Part shown: in pieces, positions 1 through 12,848 of the stretch
Numbering within the stretch: position 1 is the stretch's first letter
Layout of the letters: each line of letters begins with the position of its first letter
NCBI GenBank assembly: GCA_963995505.1
Contig: OZ023186.1
Location: 7,803,070-7,867,069, forward strand
Direction: 5' to 3'
DNA length: 64,000 bases
Source: Hypericum androsaemum
Lineage: Eukaryota > Streptophyta > Magnoliopsida > Malpighiales > Hypericaceae
Position numbers and translations under genes: made by a program
Notes under the pieces: generated by a model
Database searches by the model: none
Seen by the model: the letters and a program-made list of their open reading frames with translations, nothing else
Told to the model about the DNA's origin: nothing

Positions 1-3000
1 CTGGATCCACGTGTTCCTAGTCGGGCCTAAATGGATGAATGAAGAAGGGGGCAGGCAGCACTATAAAGAAAGAAGCCCGGCCACAGACACCTCTTTTTAG
101 CCGACTCAAGCCGGATCCACTACACGGCTAGAATCAGAGAAAGATTGAGAAAGAAAGAAAGCAACCTACTCTACTTTGATTCAAAAGGTTTGGAACCCAT
201 AAGGATCAAATCGAACTAAAGGGATTCGCGTTACCATTACCCCACTGGGACAGACAATGCCAATGGTTACAGCTACAGCCAGAAAGAAATTAAGCAAGTC
301 ATATTATGCTTTAGTTCCATAAGAAAGCCTGCAAGCGGTCTAACCAGTGCTCAAGTAAAGAAGGACTTCATTTCTCTACTGAACTTTAAGAAGGTATCTA
401 AGAACCCTTTTCTTTTCCCAGAGTCCCGTCCATGAGCAGCGGATAGGAGAGGTCTTTATATCTACGACTCACTCTTGGTCTCGAAAAAGAATTCATTTGG
501 TGCACTCCGTTCGTAGACTCGATTGACCCTGGAATGGGCAGACGTACAAGCACCGGTCTGGTACTCTTCGCGTGGCTCGGTCAGTGAGAACTTCCGGAAT
601 GCAAGGCATATCTAGCTTTCACTCAACTATATGATACTAGTTGGTATCAGCACATGAAGGCTATAGCAAAAACTCTTATTCGTCATCAACAGGATAGGAC
701 CAGAGCTTCTATTTACTCAACAGCTCTTTTTGTAACAGAAATAGCACCGCTTGCTTATTCAAGACCGCCACTTCTATAACACCAACTGTGGATACCGTAC
801 CTTCATGTACAGCTTTCTTCTTGAACAACTCTTTCCTCCTAACGCTGGTAAGACGCTTTCTTATCCCGAACTATATGGCGTAGTGTATTCACTTAGACTC
901 AATTGAAACTGAGCTTTTGTGGGCTGGGCCTTCCCTTACAGGCTTTCTTTCTAATGAAAGGGCCTAAGACTCAGGGGCGTGCGTGGGTCACATCACATCA
1001 GTTTAGTTTGGTCCTAGCTTATCGTTAGGGTACTCAAATCAAAGGCTTGAAAGCCAATGGGAATAGGCTAGCCTAGCCCGCACTTGAAATGAAAAGGCTT
1101 CTATAACAAGGGCATTACGGGATTGAGAGCAAGTGGTACGATAAGACCTGCAAGAAGGCCCCGAGCTACATATCTATCGCGGCTAAACATCACTGGAATG
1201 GAGCGGAGTCACTCGACTTAGAAGAAGATGGGATTGAGCTCTACTTCTTATTCTTAATACGAGAGGAGGGTCACAGGCTGATAGGTGGAAGTATTCAAGA
1301 TAACTATAGAGCGGAATGCTTGGAGCGAGCCGAGCGCTTTCCTTTTAGCCGTGTTACTTGGCCTATTGGTCTACTGGTCTATTAGTCCTTGTTCTCTTTT
1401 CGTTATCCGCATTGGAGTTAGAAAGGGCTACTTGCAGGACTTGTACCGATCTGTATTTACCCAGCTCTTTAGCTCTGCTTGGGTCTATTGGTCTAGAGCT
1501 CTTCGGTTAAATGTCCTTTGTTTGTTGTCCCGTCGTTAAAGGTCGAGGGCATAACTTTGGGTTAGAGCTCGAGGGTTATATCCAATGAATGAAGGGCACC
1601 GATGCCACCAATCCCCTTTCATCTTGGGGGCGACTCTATGCCTTCCCGGCTTGCTTTCTTGGCCCGGACAATTTATCTTTACTTAGCTCAGTCTCTTCGA
1701 ACCTCTACCTAGAGCATCTTCGAATCTTGTTGAATTGGTCTACCCCATTACCTTATTGTTTAGTTAGAACCGGAATCCCTATACCTAAAGCTACTGATTC
1801 AGATTCTGTTATTAAACCTGAGCCTTCTAAAGAGTCCATGTCCCTTTAGCCGGTGGAGCTGGTTCTAACCTCTTCTTTCGCTTACTGCTTTAGGAATATC
1901 AAGATTAGTCCACTACTAGAGAAAGAGCTCTTGTCTTTGGCGCCTAGTCTTCAAGTTCTTCTTCAATGTCAATTGTAACTTACTCCAATGCTTTCTTTCA
2001 CTCCAATGCCACCTCGTTCCTATCTTATTTTGACAATACCGGAACATCCTCTACGCCGTGCCCTGGATATGCCATTTCCGCCTAACCCGAATCTCTTGAC
2101 TGAGCTGCATTCTTTCCTAACTTTACTTTCTTGTGATGAAAGAATTTTCGAGGTATGCCCTCATCTCCGTCTTAGTCAGTAAAGCTAATCCCCAAAGCCC
2201 AAGAAAGACTCCTTTCCAGCTACTCTGGTTCAGTCTTTCCTATCCTTGGCGTCGAGTAAGTACCGGAATCACTCCTATAAAAGAAGTAGGTTTCTGAACT
2301 CCCTAACTTCGAAGTCAAGTCAATCTCTAACCCTACCCGATTCGATTCTTTCTTTCCCGGAAGAACTGTCTTTCTTTTCAACTGAGCTGCATTTCCAATC
2401 CGTTTAGTCGGTCTCGTACCCAAGTGTATCTCCCTTATTTGTTTGCGTAACACTCTTGATATTGAAACCAGAGAATAAGCTTACCGCTCTAAGTCGATCT
2501 ATTATTCTCTTTCCCTCCAAACCTTCCTAGTCGAGCTTCCACCGCCCCTAAAGAAAGAGATGGGAGCACATCCGTAACTCAACGAAACGACTTACGGGCA
2601 CTCATCTCATGGATACCCCTTCTTTTCTTGAGCCAGAGTTGGGGCCGGCATCTAGTTCAGTATCAGATAGAGCAGATAGTTTAGTCCCTTGGCTAAGAAG
2701 GTTGACTTCTCTGTCACTTCCGTACTTCTGTCACTTCTCTTTAGCTTCTTAATGGAATTGGTTAGAAAGTCTTTCCCTACAGTTGCATTGACCCTTACCA
2801 GCTTGAAAATGAACTTTCTTAAACTGGCTTTGCAACTACAACTTCCATTAGAACTAGATGGTTAGGAATTTACACTTACACTCCAAAGGCTTACCTTTTT
2901 TATGCTATTGTTGTTATTGGGAAGAAGCTTTCTTTGGATTATTTTGCTTTCATTTCTGTCTGGTATACTTTCCACAGAATACTTCAGGGCTGGAGTATTC

Positions 3001-3507
3001 TGCGAGCCCCTTCTGTTTAACGTGGGCCCTCCTCACCTCTCCCCTTCCCCTTCTCATGGAAGCAAGCCAAACTAAAGCAAACTGATCATGGGCCCGCCTT
3101 TCAGTATGTGAAAGATTGACTCTCTCCTCTCTTGTTAAAAGCGCGAGAGCGGAGGATTGGGAAAGCCCCGCGGATAATGATAATCTTCCCAATCCTTGAG
3201 AAAATCAATGAAAATGGAGGATTCCTTATTTATAATTGACAGTAGATAGAATTCATAACGCAATTCTCATATCTATGTCAAGGAAGTTAACACCCTCCCT
3301 TGATTAGGTAGTGCAGCTAACATATGTATAAACCAACCATAGCCCCTCATACGAGAAGTGCCCAGAGCGTTTGGTGTACAGAGGGGATTGAGTCTTAGGA
3401 TGGCACACGACCCTTTATGTTAGGTTAGGGTCCAAGGGAACGACCATACCGAGGGAGAGATACTTGGAAAACTGAAAGAAAGGTGCGAGACTATATCCAC
3501 ATCGATT
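1..3507. other. Gene-poor mitochondrial spacer
   Basis: I recognise no gene, tRNA or large repeat here. Open frames of 60-100 codons occur on both strands (for example 1285-1539 plus, with a GTG start), but none resembles a known mitochondrial, plastid or viral protein, and such lengths are expected by chance. Composition is ordinary plant mitochondrial spacer. Confidence 0.6.
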
Positions 3508-3862
3508 CAAATCATTAAGTGTGAGTTTTGAGGACAAAACTCTTACCTGGCGTGTCGAAAAGGTGAGGGTGCTCCTCCCGCATCTTCTCCTATAGTTCCC
3601 ATGTAGCTTCGCGCTCGGAATGATTCCTCCACTGAACTTTGACGTATGGAATTGTGCGCGTCCTGAGTACCTGATCCTTTCTGTCAACAATCTTCTCCGG
3701 GCGTTCTTCATAAGTGAATTTCTTATCTACAACCACATCCTCTATCAACCAGATATGCTCTGGCGACGGTACGTATTTCCTCAGCATGGATATGTGGAAT
3801 ACGTTGTGAACTCTGGAGAGCGCTGAAGGTAGTGCCAAACGGTATGCCACATCGCCTATCGC
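3508..3862 (-). pseudogene. Ty3/gypsy polyprotein C-terminal fragment (integrase tail/chromodomain)
   Basis: On the minus strand this reads as the 3' end of a plant Ty3/gypsy Pol polyprotein. The phrase GDVAYRLALP and then VHNVFHISMLRKYVP are hallmark residues downstream of the integrase core. They are followed by a chromodomain-like stretch (KVQWRNHSEREATWE) and the usual tail MREEHPHLF. The frame has an upstream TAA at 3863-3865 and a TAG at 3590-3592, just after ATWEL, so it cannot be translated through. Only about 110 residues remain; gag, protease, RT, RNase H and the integrase core are absent. Such pieces in plant mitochondria come from nuclear DNA. No intact LTRs are visible nearby. 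The assignment rests on recognised family motifs and I consider it secure, though the exact boundaries are not. Confidence 0.85.
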
Positions 3863-6800
3863 TTACTTGCGTTCAATGAATGAAGTTTGCTCTTTCTAAA
3901 ATCGAGTTCCCCCTTATTAGATAACAATGTTACTCTGAGTTCCTGCTTCACTACAGGGGAAAGGGAAACAAACGAAAAGAAATTCGTTAAGCAAAGCCCA
4001 TGGCCTACCCCTCCTACTCTGCCATACCTGTGAAAGAACTTTTTATTTCGAATAGGCCTAACCCTTGGGGAGAGGGTTATGTTATTGGGTTATAAAGAGG
4101 GACTCCCAACTCAACCATAAGGAGACATTTAGAATAGTGATTTCTTATGAATACTTTTACTAGCAAGTAAGTGCCGTGCCCTCAAGTCAAGCAAAGTACC
4201 GAGTGAGATAAAGAATTATAGGGGGTGCAAGCCCGGATACTAACTATTTGCCTTGCATTTGAAAAGCATGATTTTGACCTTCGGGGAGGGGTACTTCTTT
4301 CTTTTACTTTATAGAAAACATTTATACTTGATTGAAGATATACCAAAACTCTTGTCTATTTCGATGGTATGATAGTAACTAGAGCTCCATTATAGGGAGA
4401 AAATTACCAATTCTTAGCCTTAGACAAAGAGAACGGGAAATCGGGAACCAAGCAGGCCTCTTGGCAGGAAAACAAGCTAGATCACGTCCTCGAAATCCAC
4501 CTAGTTTTTAAGGTAGGATTGGGTGGGTGGTAAGTGAAGGTCTTGACCCCCTAGGAACTACTCGGAAATAAGGTAAGTAAGTTAGAGAGCTCTGTCCCAA
4601 TTGTTGAGGAATGGGGTCTTAAGACAGACAAGGCTTTAGTAACGAGTTTGACTAACCAAGGATTAAATTGCCACAGACCAGCATCAGCTAGCTCATGTCT
4701 TGGGAATCCTCCTAGTTCAGACTAGCTTTTACCAAGAAATAGTAAAAGATTGCTTTGGTGGTAGGTGAAGTTGTAACAAAGTTCCCTTTTTCAATCAGTT
4801 CCAAGACCCCGAGGCTCGAGCCCTAAATCCTATTTTAGGGGGATCTTTGCCGTTGATCCTAGCAATGAAGAAAGATGATCTTCCTTTAGCTGGGCACACA
4901 CCTTGTCAGTAAGATGGGAAGCTCTTCACTCTGCTTTCCCTGGTTCAGACAAATTCCCAAGCTAGGTTGTAGCCACGACGGCGCTGTTCCTTTCTCTTCA
5001 TTCTGACCTTAAGAGAATAACTTCGCTCTTTTTCTTCTGCCTCGATAGAACAGAGCCTACTATCCCCAAGACCGTCTACACCAAGTTTGGATCCTATTGA
5101 TGAGGTGCCAAGTTTATCGCGGGGCAGGAAACCTATCCTAAACCATTGACGTCTAAAAGATAAGTCGTTTTGTCAAAAAAATAGGATTTCCGTGCTTTTA
5201 GGACTCAAAGTAACGATCCTTCTCCTGTTGGGGAATTCTTTTGAAGACAATCGCTCTTGCCTTCCCCGGTCCAACAAGCGATAGTTATCAGTTATTATTT
5301 TTTTTCTTTTGGGCTATTTTTTCTAGATCGAATGGAATAGATGCCCTATCAGGATGAAAAGGAGTTGGTCTCGGCAGCCTCCTTCCTCTTTACGGATGGA
5401 TAGATATAAATCCTAGAAATCCTCCCGGCCCTACCTCTTCTGGTTAACGCCTCTCTGAAGATCTGTTTAGGGTGGGCAAAGAGGGTGAAGCCACTTTTAC
5501 AGCTCTGCCCGGTAGAAAAAGTGGAACTCGAACAGTTGTCTGATAAAGGAAGGCAGGAAAGGATATTAAACAAAGCTGGCCAACCTGTCCCACCTAGCTC
5601 CCAAAGCGGGAAAACTGAACTCATGAAATCAAGGTGAGTTTATGAAAGGAAGTAAGACTCTGGTACTAAAGGGGAAGTCTAGCTATGGAAGAAGAAGTAG
5701 GTCACCGAAAGGTGCGATATTTGCCTTAGCACGATAAGCGAACTTTGCTACAAAAAGGGGGCTAGCCCGGCCGGCTACACTTCAGTAATACGTTTGAGCC
5801 GGTCTTTGAGAAAGGTATTGAGCTGCTGTTTGTGCAGCACTCTACGTTCCAGGGCTTCGACCTCATCATGAAATGAAAGAGTATACGGTTGAAGCGCAAG
5901 ATTGGCAGTATCCTCGAATTCCCGGAAACAAAGCTATCCATTTCGAGCAACTATTAGTGCAAACCACTTGAATACGAATGAGATCCATAATTACACCATA
6001 TCATATATCATAACTTTACTGCTTCTATTTCCTTTAGTATATGGGTATAATAGTTACTGGTTTCACGACGGTTCTTTATCTTATCATTGCCCTCAGGCTT
6101 GGAACTGAACTGCAAGTATATAAGAAAGAAGATTGCTAAGAGTTAGCAGTCGAAGGGAGTTTGAAGAATTACCGGTGCGCACAGAGAAGGAGCTGTGAGG
6201 GAAGGGATTGAAGATGGAAGGGGCTGTCCTTCCTCGGTTTGATAGAAATACTGGTCTCCCGCGGGATTCTCTTGATAGACCTGCTTTTGGACTTTGGCGT
6301 TTTCCTGGACTATCGTAGGAGTATCCCCTACTTGGGCTTCGGCGATGTGATCTGCACCGGCTTGGCTTATCAGTTTTGAAACTTCAAGTCCGTCCACCGC
6401 GATGAGATCCGACCATAACCCAAACCCTACGCATAAGGCGGGAAGCATAACATAGGCAAGATTATACACGTATTGAGATTCATATATAATAGTGGAATCC
6501 CGTCTCCTTAAAGGAGCGATCTCTCCATCAAAGTAGAACGAGCATAATCGAAGACAGATGGTTGCGTATTCTAAGTAGTTGATCTCACGTGCTATCCGAA
6601 AGTCTTCTTAGTCTTCGTCTGCTCTCAATGAGTCAATGCCCAGACCTGGCTTGTGACGCCTATGCGAAGTAAGCCTACACCTGGCTCAAAGTAAATAAAT
6701 TATGTTTGAGTGAACGAACCCGGTCTTCATAAGAAAGTGGCAAACTGGTGGTATAGTTAGTTGATCAAGGCTGCTTAAAGGAAGGAATTTCTCGAGATTC

Positions 6801-9800
6801 ATCGAATCCCAACGCAGGGAAACTTGTTGATCTTGATGTAGTTGCTTGTACTTTCATCGAGATTGGAATCGATCTTCTGTGAGTGAACGAAATTCGAAGT
6901 AGTGAAAATAGAATGAAAAGTCCGGCTCAAAACAGGCGAAGGCGCTGTTCTTGCTTTGGTTGACTCAGCTGTGATTTTCTTGCTAACGTCTTTAAAGGGA
7001 GTGTCCCGAGCGGATCCCAATTGGTGGACTCAGCTTGGCCATTCCCTTGTGGGTAAAAAGGAGTGGATTTTTCATGGTCTTCATTCTCAATGTGATAACG
7101 AATTCAGGAACAAGCCGTAAGGTCTTTCGTTAGCGTTAGACTGCGTCTTCAGGTACGTATATTGGTTCTTTTCCTGATCTTCTTCCCTAAACGTGAGATT
7201 TTCCGGGCTTGAATGAAAGATTATATGGGAAAAGGGCTCCGTAACATCTATATCAAAAGAAGAAAGGACATTCTATTATGCCTTCTCCCCATTCACGGGC
7301 AAATCTATCTTCAACGGGTGCCCCGACTGCTTATTTCCGTTGAGCTATTCCTACCATTATCCCACGTCCCTTATCTTTACCTTCTCGATCTGAGAATGAT
7401 TACGCGTAGTAGCCTTTTCCTGATAGATAAGCGCTAGTTTCTGCTTTCACATCTGGATGCCGAGAAGAAGCTCCTGTTGTTGAGGAATGGCAGAACTCTT
7501 GTCCTTACTTTATTTACGAGGACACCAACAAACGATTCCAATTTTCCCCCCAGGGGATAAAGGTAAATGCATTCTTTTTGAATGAATACCCGATAGCTGT
7601 AGCAAAGGAAGAAGGCGTATAGGCTCTGCCTGATCTGATCTCCGGAGATGGAAGAACTTCTGACCCTGGCCCCGGCTTAACCACAAACAGACTTATTCAG
7701 TCTAATTTTGAGACTGCTCTTTTTTCAGCAAAAGAAGACTTGAAGCGTGTGTAAGCGGCCTATCTCATTCCTTTCATTTAGCACGTACAAGGGCATTTTT
7801 ACTATCTCCGAGATTGAATTGAATGTATATGGCTGAACTGACACTTGACGGAAAGCCAATAGTTCTGGGTCAAGCCATTTTCCGTCAAGAGGAACTTAAT
7901 CAACTTCTACGTCAGTCAAGGAATGGCCGTGGGGCACGAAGACGAAGGAGGCTGTCCGGGTCTATAAGTAGAAAGGCTCAAGGAAATGCGAAGTATAGAG
8001 AGTATAAGATAAGCTAAGATATAGACTCCCAGATACCAACGAGCGGGATTAGCTACCAAGCAGGGGAGCTTCACTTCAGGAGACTAATAGGTGATAGGTA
8101 AGTGGGTGGGAAATCAAGAGAAGTGACAAATGAGAGTCTTAAGGGATTTGTCCATTTTCATCCGGGGCAAGAGCCAGCCCATTCTTATAGCATCCAAGGA
8201 AAGAAAAATGCCAAAGTCTTAAAAAGATAGGAGAAGAGTGTGAGTCAGTCGAGTCGAGAAAGAACTCATTTAGTTGTTTTCAAAGTTCTAATAAAGGGCG
8301 ATTTCCAAGTTTCAAGGAAGAGTGGATTAGTCTCGAATATCTTGATCCAAACGAAAGAGAATTACCAGATACGAATAAAAATACAGTTGGAGATCAATAA
8401 GCCAAAAGCTTTAATCAAGCTACAGTAAGGTCAGATTACAGGAAGAGCACAGGTCAGTCTTTTTCATAAGTTCCCTTCCCGTCAGGATCGGGCGAAAGTG
8501 GCTTTGTATTCAACGAGTGATTCAGAGTTGTGAAGCCTTTCAAAATTCAAGCATGTCTGTTATGCGTTTTCATCTATAGAACGTCAAGACCTTGTCTTCA
8601 GTAAGCGTTATACCCGAGAAAGTAGATTAAGGTCATACTTTTTCCTTAGAAAAAAGCCCACCCACGTTTGGGTCAAAAGTGTGTTTTCCCATTAACAACA
8701 AGAAAACCAATTAATAGCGCAAGGAGGATAAAGGAAGGGTAGGAGCTATCCAGTAGAATGCTAGGGCACAAAAGCAAGAAGAGGACCTCGCTACACGAAT
8801 TAAAAGGAAAGCTCGGACTTCTCAAAGGCTTCGAATAACATACATAATATCGTTCATTTTTCCTCCAGCAAGGAGCAGAGCCAGAAAAAGTCATGAAATG
8901 GATGCTTTTGTAGGTGAATCCTATTATGACAGTGATAGGGACAGTCTGCCTTTTTATTCCGTCAGCGTCAGTTGGCCGCCTTCGCGGGATCATTTCCACT
9001 CTCTGGCGTCGCACTCTTTTTGTAGGCCTAAAAGCTCATTCCGTCATAGGGGATAAAGTGCCTTTTCGATTCTTCTTTCCTGTGTTCCAACGGAAAATTT
9101 ACTCATTGACGCTCTCCTCTACTTCAACCACTAAGCGCTTTGCTTATCTGCGAACTGAGTTCCAATCCAAATGCATGGGATCTCCGCCTACGTTAGGATG
9201 AGAATGGGTATGGGTGCGCGTAATGATGAGCACAATCAACAGTAGAAAAGATCGAAAAAACCCATGGAAATGTTTTCTTCTTCTCAAAAAGCCCGGACTT
9301 TCTACATTTTCCAGGGCTGGTGGAAAAGAAAGCTCTTGACTAATAGAATGATTCATCTTCCCCAGTTGTCTATAGCTAGGGGACCTTTAGTCTCTGGAAT
9401 TGTGGACACAGGGAAGAGGCAGACCATACGTTTACAGGGTCCGAAGGAGAGGGTTGAAGTTTTTCGACCGGGGCCTGGGTTTGTTCAAAACTCCCGTCTT
9501 CTTTCAAGAATGCATGGACTTGCACGTATATCCTATATCTGTGACCTTTGTCGTCACCTTCAAGATAAGGCAAAAAACGGGCCCTCGAGGGGGGATTCTC
9601 CACTCCTATTCCTGATTTTGAGTAGAAAAATAAAGACATACGTTGCAAGAATCGTTTTCATATTCAACCGGGAAAACACACACTTTGATAACTAAGGCCA
9701 TCCTTACACTCGAATGTCAGCGGGTTAGCTTGGAAGAGCGATAAAGAAGGTCGATTAGCACATATCAAAAGCCAGCCTCAGAAGCTAGCCAGGGAAGTTG

Positions 9801-11747
9801 GGTCAAATATAAAATGATTGGGGATTAATGACCTATTTCAACAGAAAGAGGATACTCAGACCTAGGTCTATCTATTACACGAAAACAAATCGCACTCTTT
9901 TCGTTAGTCTTCCCGAGGACTACTATTATATTAGAGGAAAATAAAAAACCTTATTCTAACAGACAAGAAAAGAAATAGACTATCAAGTAATGTAATAACC
10001 TTCCTTCAACTCTGTTTTCTAGCGTTGGGGCCCTCTTGATTCCGCTGATAAACCATATCCCGATCCCGAGCTACCTTCTCATCCCTCCGGAACATCCACT
10101 AAATGGAAGTAAATCTCTCCCTTTCGCGCCTCGCGCAGAGTCAAGCTTTCAGGTGATATTCCTATATAGATAGATAAAGATAGGGCAACTTCAACAGGCT
10201 CAGGCTCCCAAGGGGGTGGAACAATGTGTAAACAAAACTCCTACTGGTCGGGATAGCAGGTAAGGGAACTACCACTGAATTAAAAGAACTCCCAGCGAGA
10301 ACTCCAGATGGCTTTGGCGTCAATGAAACTTCCACTAAATAGCAATCAACTTCCCCAACTGCCACTGAAACTGGCTTGGCTGGAAGATATTAAGTAAGAC
10401 TGGCACAAAGCGCTATAGACTTACCATCAGAAGTAATTGAACGGGATTAAGAATAAGAACACTCCATTGTGCAGATCCTTTAGAAAAGAGATTTGCCACA
10501 CCTGCTGTTTCACTTCTGTAACTCCTATTAAAGCTATCTGAAATCGCCTAGCCCCACATCCAAGGAATCTCAAACCGAGGAGAAAGAGACTTCCACTTAT
10601 ACTGATACTCTAACTATGGAGACAACTCAAAATACTAATACTGTTACGGGAGGGTGGAAGAGCACTCCCAAGATAAGTTCCAATGGCTGCAAAAGCTTTT
10701 ATTTTTTCTCCCCGGCCCGGGGAAGACGCATTGGCTGGCTTGAACACTTTCTTGCTCGAGAAGATAACCCGTGGAACCTGCAAGCCTATTCGCTTGCCTG
10801 GCACGACAAACTATAACTAGTACTCATGCTGCTACAAGGGAGAAGGCATCAGCGGGAGAACAAATAGAACGTCATGCGCTTGACCTAGCTCTTGATTGGA
10901 TTGCCTAAGAGGAGAAGTGAAGATTGAGACAGCCTTTCCTGGATCGCTCACAGGCTTGCTTTCAGGAGTGGGAAATAGAACTGTTTTTGGTACAGCCTTT
11001 TGCCTACTGAATTGCTTAATCTGTCTACTTCAAACTCGCCGTCAATCCCACACCCACTTGACTAAGGGACTTTATTACTCTCACAAGATAGGGACTTCTA
11101 CTTCGTTTCCAGTCTTGGTGTGATCAAGCTTGTGAGTTTTCAAGTAGTCCCTTTACAGCCGAGCCTTCAGCTTCCCGCTGATCTATATCCTCTATCCTTA
11201 GCTTTATTCTTCGCTGCAGAGACTGCTGAAAAGAAAGCAACTACAACAACTTTCGCGAAGGCAGACAGAAGCCACTATTTCAACTGGATCTCCCACTGCA
11301 CTGGCTACAAAGTGAAGAAGAAAAAAAGTAGATATAAAAAGGAAAAAAGAATGTTCACTTGCGGCAAGGAAATCCGAAACATGGCGAGAGATCACAAAGA
11401 CAACCCTAAGCCTTCATACGATCTGGGGTTGGGGAATTTTCCTACTATTCCTAAAGGACCATACTTCATTCCAAGCTAAGGCTTAAGAAAGGTAGGCCTG
11501 GCGTTAGGAGTTCGCACAGACTATTTATCCTGAATAGGACATTCGATGCATCAATGAATGTCTTTCTTCGCGTCACTGGCTGTTAACCCGTAAAGTAAAA
11601 GGCGCTTCGTATATGAGAAAATGAGCTTTTCCACCCACTTTCCCACTCCCTCTTCCTACCCCAGTAGGGGTTGCCTCGACCGCTTCGCCCCTGACGAAGA
11701 GAAAGAGAGACTACACCTTTTAAACAACACACAATGATCAAACTCAA
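3863..11747. other. Gene-poor spacer with unrecognised ORFs
   Basis: No known gene was found in about 7.9 kb. The longest open frames are 6143-6469 minus (108 residues, no family recognised), 8673-9014 minus (113), 9264-9695 plus (143 residues, overlapped by open frames in two other registers) and 11120-11479 plus (119). None shows catalytic motifs I can name, and several overlap open frames on the other strand, so I treat them as unsupported. A short Arg-rich ORF at 7823-8017 plus (64 residues, RRRRR near residue 40) is also unassigned. The 10150-10700 stretch is rich in ACT/GAA-like triplets reminiscent of the degenerate repeat at 30.3 kb. Confidence 0.5.
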
Positions 11748-11915
11748 TTAAAAAAAGCCGACGAAAACAAATAAGATTAGAAAGGCCATCATTGAAGTAA
11801 CATAATTTTTAATTTTTTCCATTGCTTTTTCTTTATCTTTAAGAAAGGCTATCATTTTTCTTTGAAAGTCAGGACTTTCTTTATCTAGTTTACTCTTTTT
11901 TTTGAGTTCTTCCAT
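11748..11915 (-). CDS. Hypothetical 55-residue membrane peptide with ATP9-like C-terminus
   Basis: A small ATG-to-TAA frame encodes 55 residues. Residues 1-38 are strongly charged (MEELKKKSKLDKES at the start) and probably helical or coiled. Residues 41-55 form one hydrophobic segment. The segment SMMAFLILFVF matches, in all but its first residue, the end of edited plant mitochondrial ATP9 (LMMAFLILFVF). The ATG lies 19 nt after the stop of the preceding minus-strand ORF (ends at 11935), so co-transcription is plausible. An internal near-repeat (MIAFL at residues 21-25, MMAFL at 42-46) is visible. Short chimeric ORFs carrying bits of ATP synthase genes are the classic form of cytoplasmic male sterility loci, but nothing here shows function. 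A chance hydrophobic ORF is the main alternative. I see no promoter. Confidence 0.35.
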   Translation of the reverse strand: MEELKKKSKLDKESPDFQRKMIAFLKDKEKAMEKIKNYVTSMMAFLILFVFVGFF

Positions 11916-11934
11916 TATGATAACAAAAAATGCT

Positions 11935-12364
11935 TCACTTTTTTTTCCACTGCTCTCTCCTTCGATTCTGTTCGGCTTTGAGGATAAAGTAGCTTTGGTC
12001 TATACATTGATCCAAAATGTCTAACCGATCTTTCACTTCTTTGTCATTGAGATTTCCGCCGTCCTCTATTTGCTTTTCCAAGTCTTCAAGCCACTGATAC
12101 TGTTCTTTCCACCAGCTGGGGAAAATAAAGATCGAGACGCGGTTGCTTCGAAGAACTGGCACCGTCGCCTCGGTTATCCATCCAAGAGACAAAGTCTGAG
12201 AAAAGCATTCCATTCAGTGCTCTCATGGCAAAAGATAGAAGAAGAGCCAGACCGCCGTAGCAGCCTGTTATCTTAATAAAAGATATATACATTGCCAACG
12301 CCCCAAAAGAGCATCCAGCCCTTGAGAGGAGAGTCCAAAAAAGGTCAACAGCATCTACTTTCAA
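11935..12364 (-). pseudogene. Unrecognised frameshifted ORF with one membrane region
   Basis: Two overlapping minus-strand frames look like one gene split by a frameshift. The upstream frame (12364-12086) has a hydrophobic stretch (SFGALAMYISFIKI, then GGLALLLSFAM) followed by SSKQPRLDLYFP, a phrase of the kind seen in several plant mitochondrial hypothetical ORFs. The downstream frame (to 11935) gives a charged, helical tail (WWKEQYQWLEDLEKQIED, ending EQWKKK). The switch would fall near 12110-12130, where the DLYFP codons overlap the PSWWKEQ codons in another register. The 12364 start is TTG; the first in-frame ATG is at 12292. An 11-T homopolymer sits at the 5' edge. It lies upstream of the 55-residue ORF. 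I do not recognise the family. Confidence 0.35.
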
Positions 12365-12848
12365 AAAAAAAAAGAAAGACAGACAGAGCGAGAAAGAAAA
12401 AAAGTGAAGAAATTCTGAAACAAAAATGAGACATTCGAAGCCTGTTATTATATGGTTTTTTATTCATGATCTTTGGGTTGATGCTCATTTGACTGGTTTT
12501 CTTAATCGTCACTTCTCCTGTCCTGACATCATTAAGATCAGATCGAGTCGAATACAATCTACTCATTTTTTTATCAGAGTAATAAGGGAGGTGCGGTGGA
12601 ATGCTGTTGCTCCACTCTCGACAACTAGACGGATGGGACATTCGAACATGAACGTCATTCTCATCAGGCCACACTGAGACACCTAAGGGTAACGGATTAT
12701 AAACTTCCGTACAATGAAGAGTCAAAGGAAGAGTATTCAACAAGCGCAACTTACTATTCTGACTCGGACTGACTGATCTCGAAACATTAAAATGAATTAA
12801 GCTACGAAGAGGAATCCAAAAACAAAAAAAAAATAAGATCATACCCAA
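12345..12848 (-). CDS. Hypothetical ORF, 167 residues
   Basis: This is the longest unassigned frame in the first 35 kb. The N-terminus is hydrophobic (ILFFFCFWIPL), the middle is polar with no motif I can name, and the C-terminus is a second hydrophobic stretch (SSLFFFLALSVFLFFF) that runs into an 11-T tract before the stop. It overlaps the next minus-strand frame at its 3' end. A further minus frame (13020-12802) overlaps its 5' end, so 13020-11935 may be one decayed gene broken at several points. No homology is recognised and the start codon is uncertain. A chance ORF cannot be excluded. Confidence 0.25.
   Translation of the reverse strand: MGMILFFFCFWIPLRSLIHFNVSRSVSPSQNSKLRLLNTLPLTLHCTEVYNPLPLGVSVWPDENDVHVRMSHPSSCREWSNSIPPHLPYYSDKKMSRLYSTRSDLNDVRTGEVTIKKTSQMSINPKIMNKKPYNNRLRMSHFCFRISSLFFFLALSVFLFFFESRCC

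Noticed and set aside
9264..9695. 143-residue ORF, plus strand
   Set aside because: Overlapped by open frames in two other registers, no motif, composition like spacer; probably chance.
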